From: a bacterium
GTDB taxonomy: Bacteria > Desulfobacterota > Anaeroferrophillalia > Anaeroferrophillales > Tharpellaceae
Assembly (NCBI GenBank): GCA_029935295.1
Contig: JAOZKP010000113.1
Coordinates: 1 to 8,896, forward strand
Length of the DNA: 8,896 bases
Direction: 5' to 3'
The position numbers and the translations under genes are program-made. The notes beneath the pieces were generated by a model. It was given only the letters and a program-made list of their open reading frames with translations. It did no database searches and was not told where the DNA came from. Numbering within the stretch: the stretch's first letter is position 1; each line of letters starts with the position of its first letter. Shown here one piece after another: positions 6,890 through 8,896 of the stretch.

Positions 6890-7245
6890 TGCCTTAGACG
6901 CAGTCGTCCCCTGGCAAACCTGCACAAGTCAAAATCGATTGTTACGTGGTTTTTCTTTTTGCTTTAGATTGCAACTTGCAAGATCTACAGTTAACATTGA
7001 ATATTGATTCGGGAACTGGAGGAAAAGTTGAGACTGTCAGAGTATCCAATTCATCGAATTCGACGGCCCCAGAAAATGAAACTTCAGGATAAAACTTCCG
7101 GCCGGTTAATTTGACAATTACCCAGGTATGCACTAAAGAAATAGTTCGTGATCTTATTGCAGATCTCATTACGATCATTTAATTATCATCTCTTAGTACA
7201 TGCAGGAAAGAGTCTTTACTTCTAAATTATAAATGAGATTCACCA
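6890..7245. other. Spacer between wtpC and ybdG: no supported gene, possible remnant
   Basis: 356 AT-rich bases. The plus strand has a frame open from 6898 to 7182 broken only by TAA at 7090-7092. It reads fragments such as TGGKVETVRVSNSSNSTAPE and PVNLTITQVC. The minus strand has an unbroken 78-residue frame over 7178-6942. Neither has a convincing ribosome binding site or a recognisable domain, so neither is called. A decayed gene is possible but unproven. TTGCAAC/TTGCAAG occurs as a short direct repeat near 6968. No rho-independent terminator was found for wtpC. Confidence 0.45.
7111..7139 (+). promoter_or_regulatory. Weak candidate promoter for the YbdG channel gene
   Basis: A perfect -35 box TTGACA (7111-7116) is followed at 17 bases by TAAAGA (7134-7139), which matches the -10 consensus at only three of six bases. 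It would give a leader of about 100 bases. The strong -35 and exact spacing favour it; the poor -10 argues for an activator or a chance match. Confidence 0.3.
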
Positions 7246-8502
7246 ATGCAAAACCTTCTTGAGAAACTTTTGACCGATTCCGGTTTACCCGTCCCGGCGG
7301 CCCAAGTGGTTATCCTGGTACTGTCCATTCTGACCATCGCGGTGCTGGCCTACCTGTTATCCCGGCTGACCCTCCACCTGATGATTCCTTTTTTTGTGCG
7401 GGCTACGACCTTGAGCAAATCCGACTGGGACGATTTGCTGGTCAAAAACCGTTTTTTCGCTCCCCTGACAATCATGATCCCTGTGGTAGTGGTTTATGCC
7501 ACCGCCGGTATCCTGCTCGGAGGATACCCATTTTTTGCTGAGATGGTCAGGCGTTTATGTATGACCATTCTGGTTTTTCTTGCTGTACGCATGGTCAATT
7601 CAATTCTGCGCACGATTGAAGATATCTACAAACGTCATGAGGTGTCGAAGAGGAAACCGATCAGCGGCTATCTTTCGGCAGTCAGAATTGGCATGTTTCT
7701 ACTGGCTGGGATTTTCATAGTTTCAACCCTGACCAATAAATCTCCCTGGGGAATTTTTAGTGTCTTTGGTGGATTGACAGCGATCGTTCTGCTGGTTTTC
7801 AAAGACACCATTCTCGGCTTCGTCGCCAGCCTCCAACTGGTCAGCAACGACATGGTGCGGGTGGGAGACTGGATCGAGATGCCCAAGTTTGAAGCTGACG
7901 GCGATGTTATCGATGTCTCTATCCATACAGTCAAGGTGCAGAATTGGGACATGACCATCACCACTATCCCGACTTATGCGCTGGTCTCGAATGCTTTTAA
8001 AAACTGGCGGGGAATGTCGAAGTCAGATGGGCGCAGAATCAAGCGGGCGCTTTGTATTGATATGAATTCAGTTAGGTTTTGCACGCCGGAGATGTTTGAA
8101 GAATTCAACAAATTCAGCTCCCTCAAAGGGTACCTCCAGAAAAAACAGGCCGAGATTGATCTTTATAACAAAAAACATAATATTGATCAAAGCTCCCCGC
8201 CAAACGGACGGCAGCAAACCAACATGGGTATCTTTCGGGCCTATATCAAGGACTACCTGATCAACCATCCCAAAATAAATCAAAATATGACCTTGCTGGT
8301 CAGGCACCTGCCGCCGACCCCCAAGGGCATTCCCATAGAAATCTATGCCTTCAGCAATGATCAAGCCTGGGCCAACTATGAAGATATTCAGGCTGATATT
8401 TTTGATTATATAATTGCTGTATTGCCGGAATTTGGTTTACGGGTTTTTCAGGAACCTTCAGGCCTTGATTTTCAATCACTGAAAGTTCCCGATCGACATT
8501 AA
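7246..8502 (+). CDS. ybdG: Mechanosensitive ion channel, YbdG-type (MscS superfamily)
   Basis: Inner-membrane channel that opens on membrane tension and helps cells survive osmotic downshock. 418 residues, matching E. coli YbdG in length and layout: four N-terminal helices (about 20-48, 70-92, 102-121, 142-162), then the pore helix region 168-200 with LVFKDTILG (183-191). The cytoplasmic MscS-type domain follows, with NDMVRVGDWIEMP (201-213), ADGDVIDV (217-224), TVKVQNWDMTITTIP (228-242) and SFKNW-like AFKNWRGMS (250-258). The C-terminal part (about 325-405) keeps the YbdG-specific blocks FRAYIKDYL, NHPKIN and EIYAFSN. These YbdG-specific regions, absent from the shorter MscS, decide the subfamily. 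The ATG at 7246 has a modest ribosome binding site (GAG, 7235-7237). It stands alone between two long spacers and is probably a single-gene transcript. YbdG channels have small conductance; whether this one does is inferred from family. Confidence 0.94.
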   Translation: MQNLLEKLLTDSGLPVPAAQVVILVLSILTIAVLAYLLSRLTLHLMIPFFVRATTLSKSDWDDLLVKNRFFAPLTIMIPVVVVYATAGILLGGYPFFAEMVRRLCMTILVFLAVRMVNSILRTIEDIYKRHEVSKRKPISGYLSAVRIGMFLLAGIFIVSTLTNKSPWGIFSVFGGLTAIVLLVFKDTILGFVASLQLVSNDMVRVGDWIEMPKFEADGDVIDVSIHTVKVQNWDMTITTIPTYALVSNAFKNWRGMSKSDGRRIKRALCIDMNSVRFCTPEMFEEFNKFSSLKGYLQKKQAEIDLYNKKHNIDQSSPPNGRQQTNMGIFRAYIKDYLINHPKINQNMTLLVRHLPPTPKGIPIEIYAFSNDQAWANYEDIQADIFDYIIAVLPEFGLRVFQEPSGLDFQSLKVPDRH

Positions 8503-8511
8503 GCATTATAA

Positions 8512-8896
8512 CTTGACCGGAAAATTTAGATTGGTATTGGATATCTCTAGGGGGTACCATACTTGTTTGATAAATTATATTCTGGATTAAAGTCACAAAA
8601 TTAGGTATTGCACCAAATTGAGATTTATGACTAAGGGGGTGTTACGCATTTTTACGATTAATCTCTACTTTGCAGGCTGGATCAAAAATAAAGATTGCCA
8701 GTGGATATATTCGAGGAATACCGCACCTGTTTACTAAATTATTTGTCAGGTATAAATCGCAAAAATAAAAATTGCATCGATCTGCGATATGTTATTAAGA
8801 AATGGTTACGATATCTTTTGTTTACTGGTTGGCTGGAAGGTTGAGATTGGCAGTGGTAAGGGATACCCCCCTCTATAGCAATAATTACAACAATTT
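8512..8896. repeat. Degenerate tandem repeat, three units of about 150-165 bases, running off the right edge
   Basis: Three diverged units start at 8528, 8692 and 8844, each opening with a version of AGATTGGCAGTGG (AGATTGGTATTGG, AGATTGCCAGTGG, AGATTGGCAGTGG). Each is preceded by a GGCTGGA-like tail (GACCGGAA at 8515, GGCTGGAT at 8675, GGCTGGAA at 8831). The first 69 bases of units 1 and 2 agree at 44 positions without gaps. Their second halves also align (ATTGCA, TTACG, GGCTGG blocks) with a deletion of about 12 bases in unit 2. Unit 3 is cut by the window edge after ATACCCCC, which aligns with the ATACC of units 1 and 2 after a short gap. No gene is called across this stretch. Confidence 0.6.

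Noticed and set aside
6942..7178. Minus-strand 78-residue frame in the wtpC-ybdG spacer
   Set aside because: No recognisable domain and only a poorly spaced AAGAGA upstream. The plus strand is nearly as open, so openness is not informative here.
8528..8896. CRISPR array at the right end
   Set aside because: The repeated units are long (about 150-165 bases), diverged and directly adjacent, without short identical repeats and unique spacers.

Overview
The window looks like chromosomal DNA from an anaerobic bacterium, most likely a member of the Desulfobacterota or another delta-proteobacterial lineage. That placement is inferred from gene content: an archaeal-type tungstate/molybdate importer in a bacterial setting, a Gram-negative N-degron enzyme (Aat), a YbdG-type mechanosensitive channel and an OadG-like small membrane protein. 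No rRNA, tRNA or other phylogenetic marker is present. Genes have balanced GC, while the spacers are clearly AT-rich. All six recognised genes appear intact.

Layout. (1) At the left edge, on the minus strand, a 47-residue single-pass membrane protein resembling the gamma subunit of Na+-pumping decarboxylases (16-159) has its own ribosome binding site and a plausible promoter (209-237). It reads out of the window to the left. (2) A divergent spacer (160-591) carries a recognisable class of dispersed intergenic repeat. (3) A plus-strand pair follows: an 804-residue RND/MMPL-type predicted exporter (592-3006) coupled by a one-base stop/start overlap to aat, leucyl/phenylalanyl-tRNA-protein transferase (3006-3692). 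(4) A 360-base spacer holds a candidate promoter, a perfect 12-base palindrome and a long imperfect inverted repeat. (5) It leads into wtpA-wtpB-wtpC (4053-6889), a complete ABC importer for tungstate/molybdate: lipid-free periplasmic binding protein, permease and ATPase. (6) After a 356-base spacer comes a YbdG-family mechanosensitive channel (7246-8502). (7) The last 390 bases contain no convincing gene, but hold a degenerate tandem repeat with a unit of about 150-165 bases that runs off the right edge.

How the genes work together. WtpABC would capture oxyanions in the periplasm and import them with ATP, supplying Mo/W cofactor enzymes such as formate dehydrogenases or aldehyde:ferredoxin oxidoreductases; none of these is in the window. 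Aat acts in the cytoplasm in N-end-rule proteolysis. The MMPL exporter and the YbdG channel are inner-membrane proteins with no visible functional tie to the importer. The unexplained signals are the non-coding ones: the tandem repeat at the right end, the large hairpin in the wtp leader, and the repeat upstream of the exporter. No clearly new gene system is visible.
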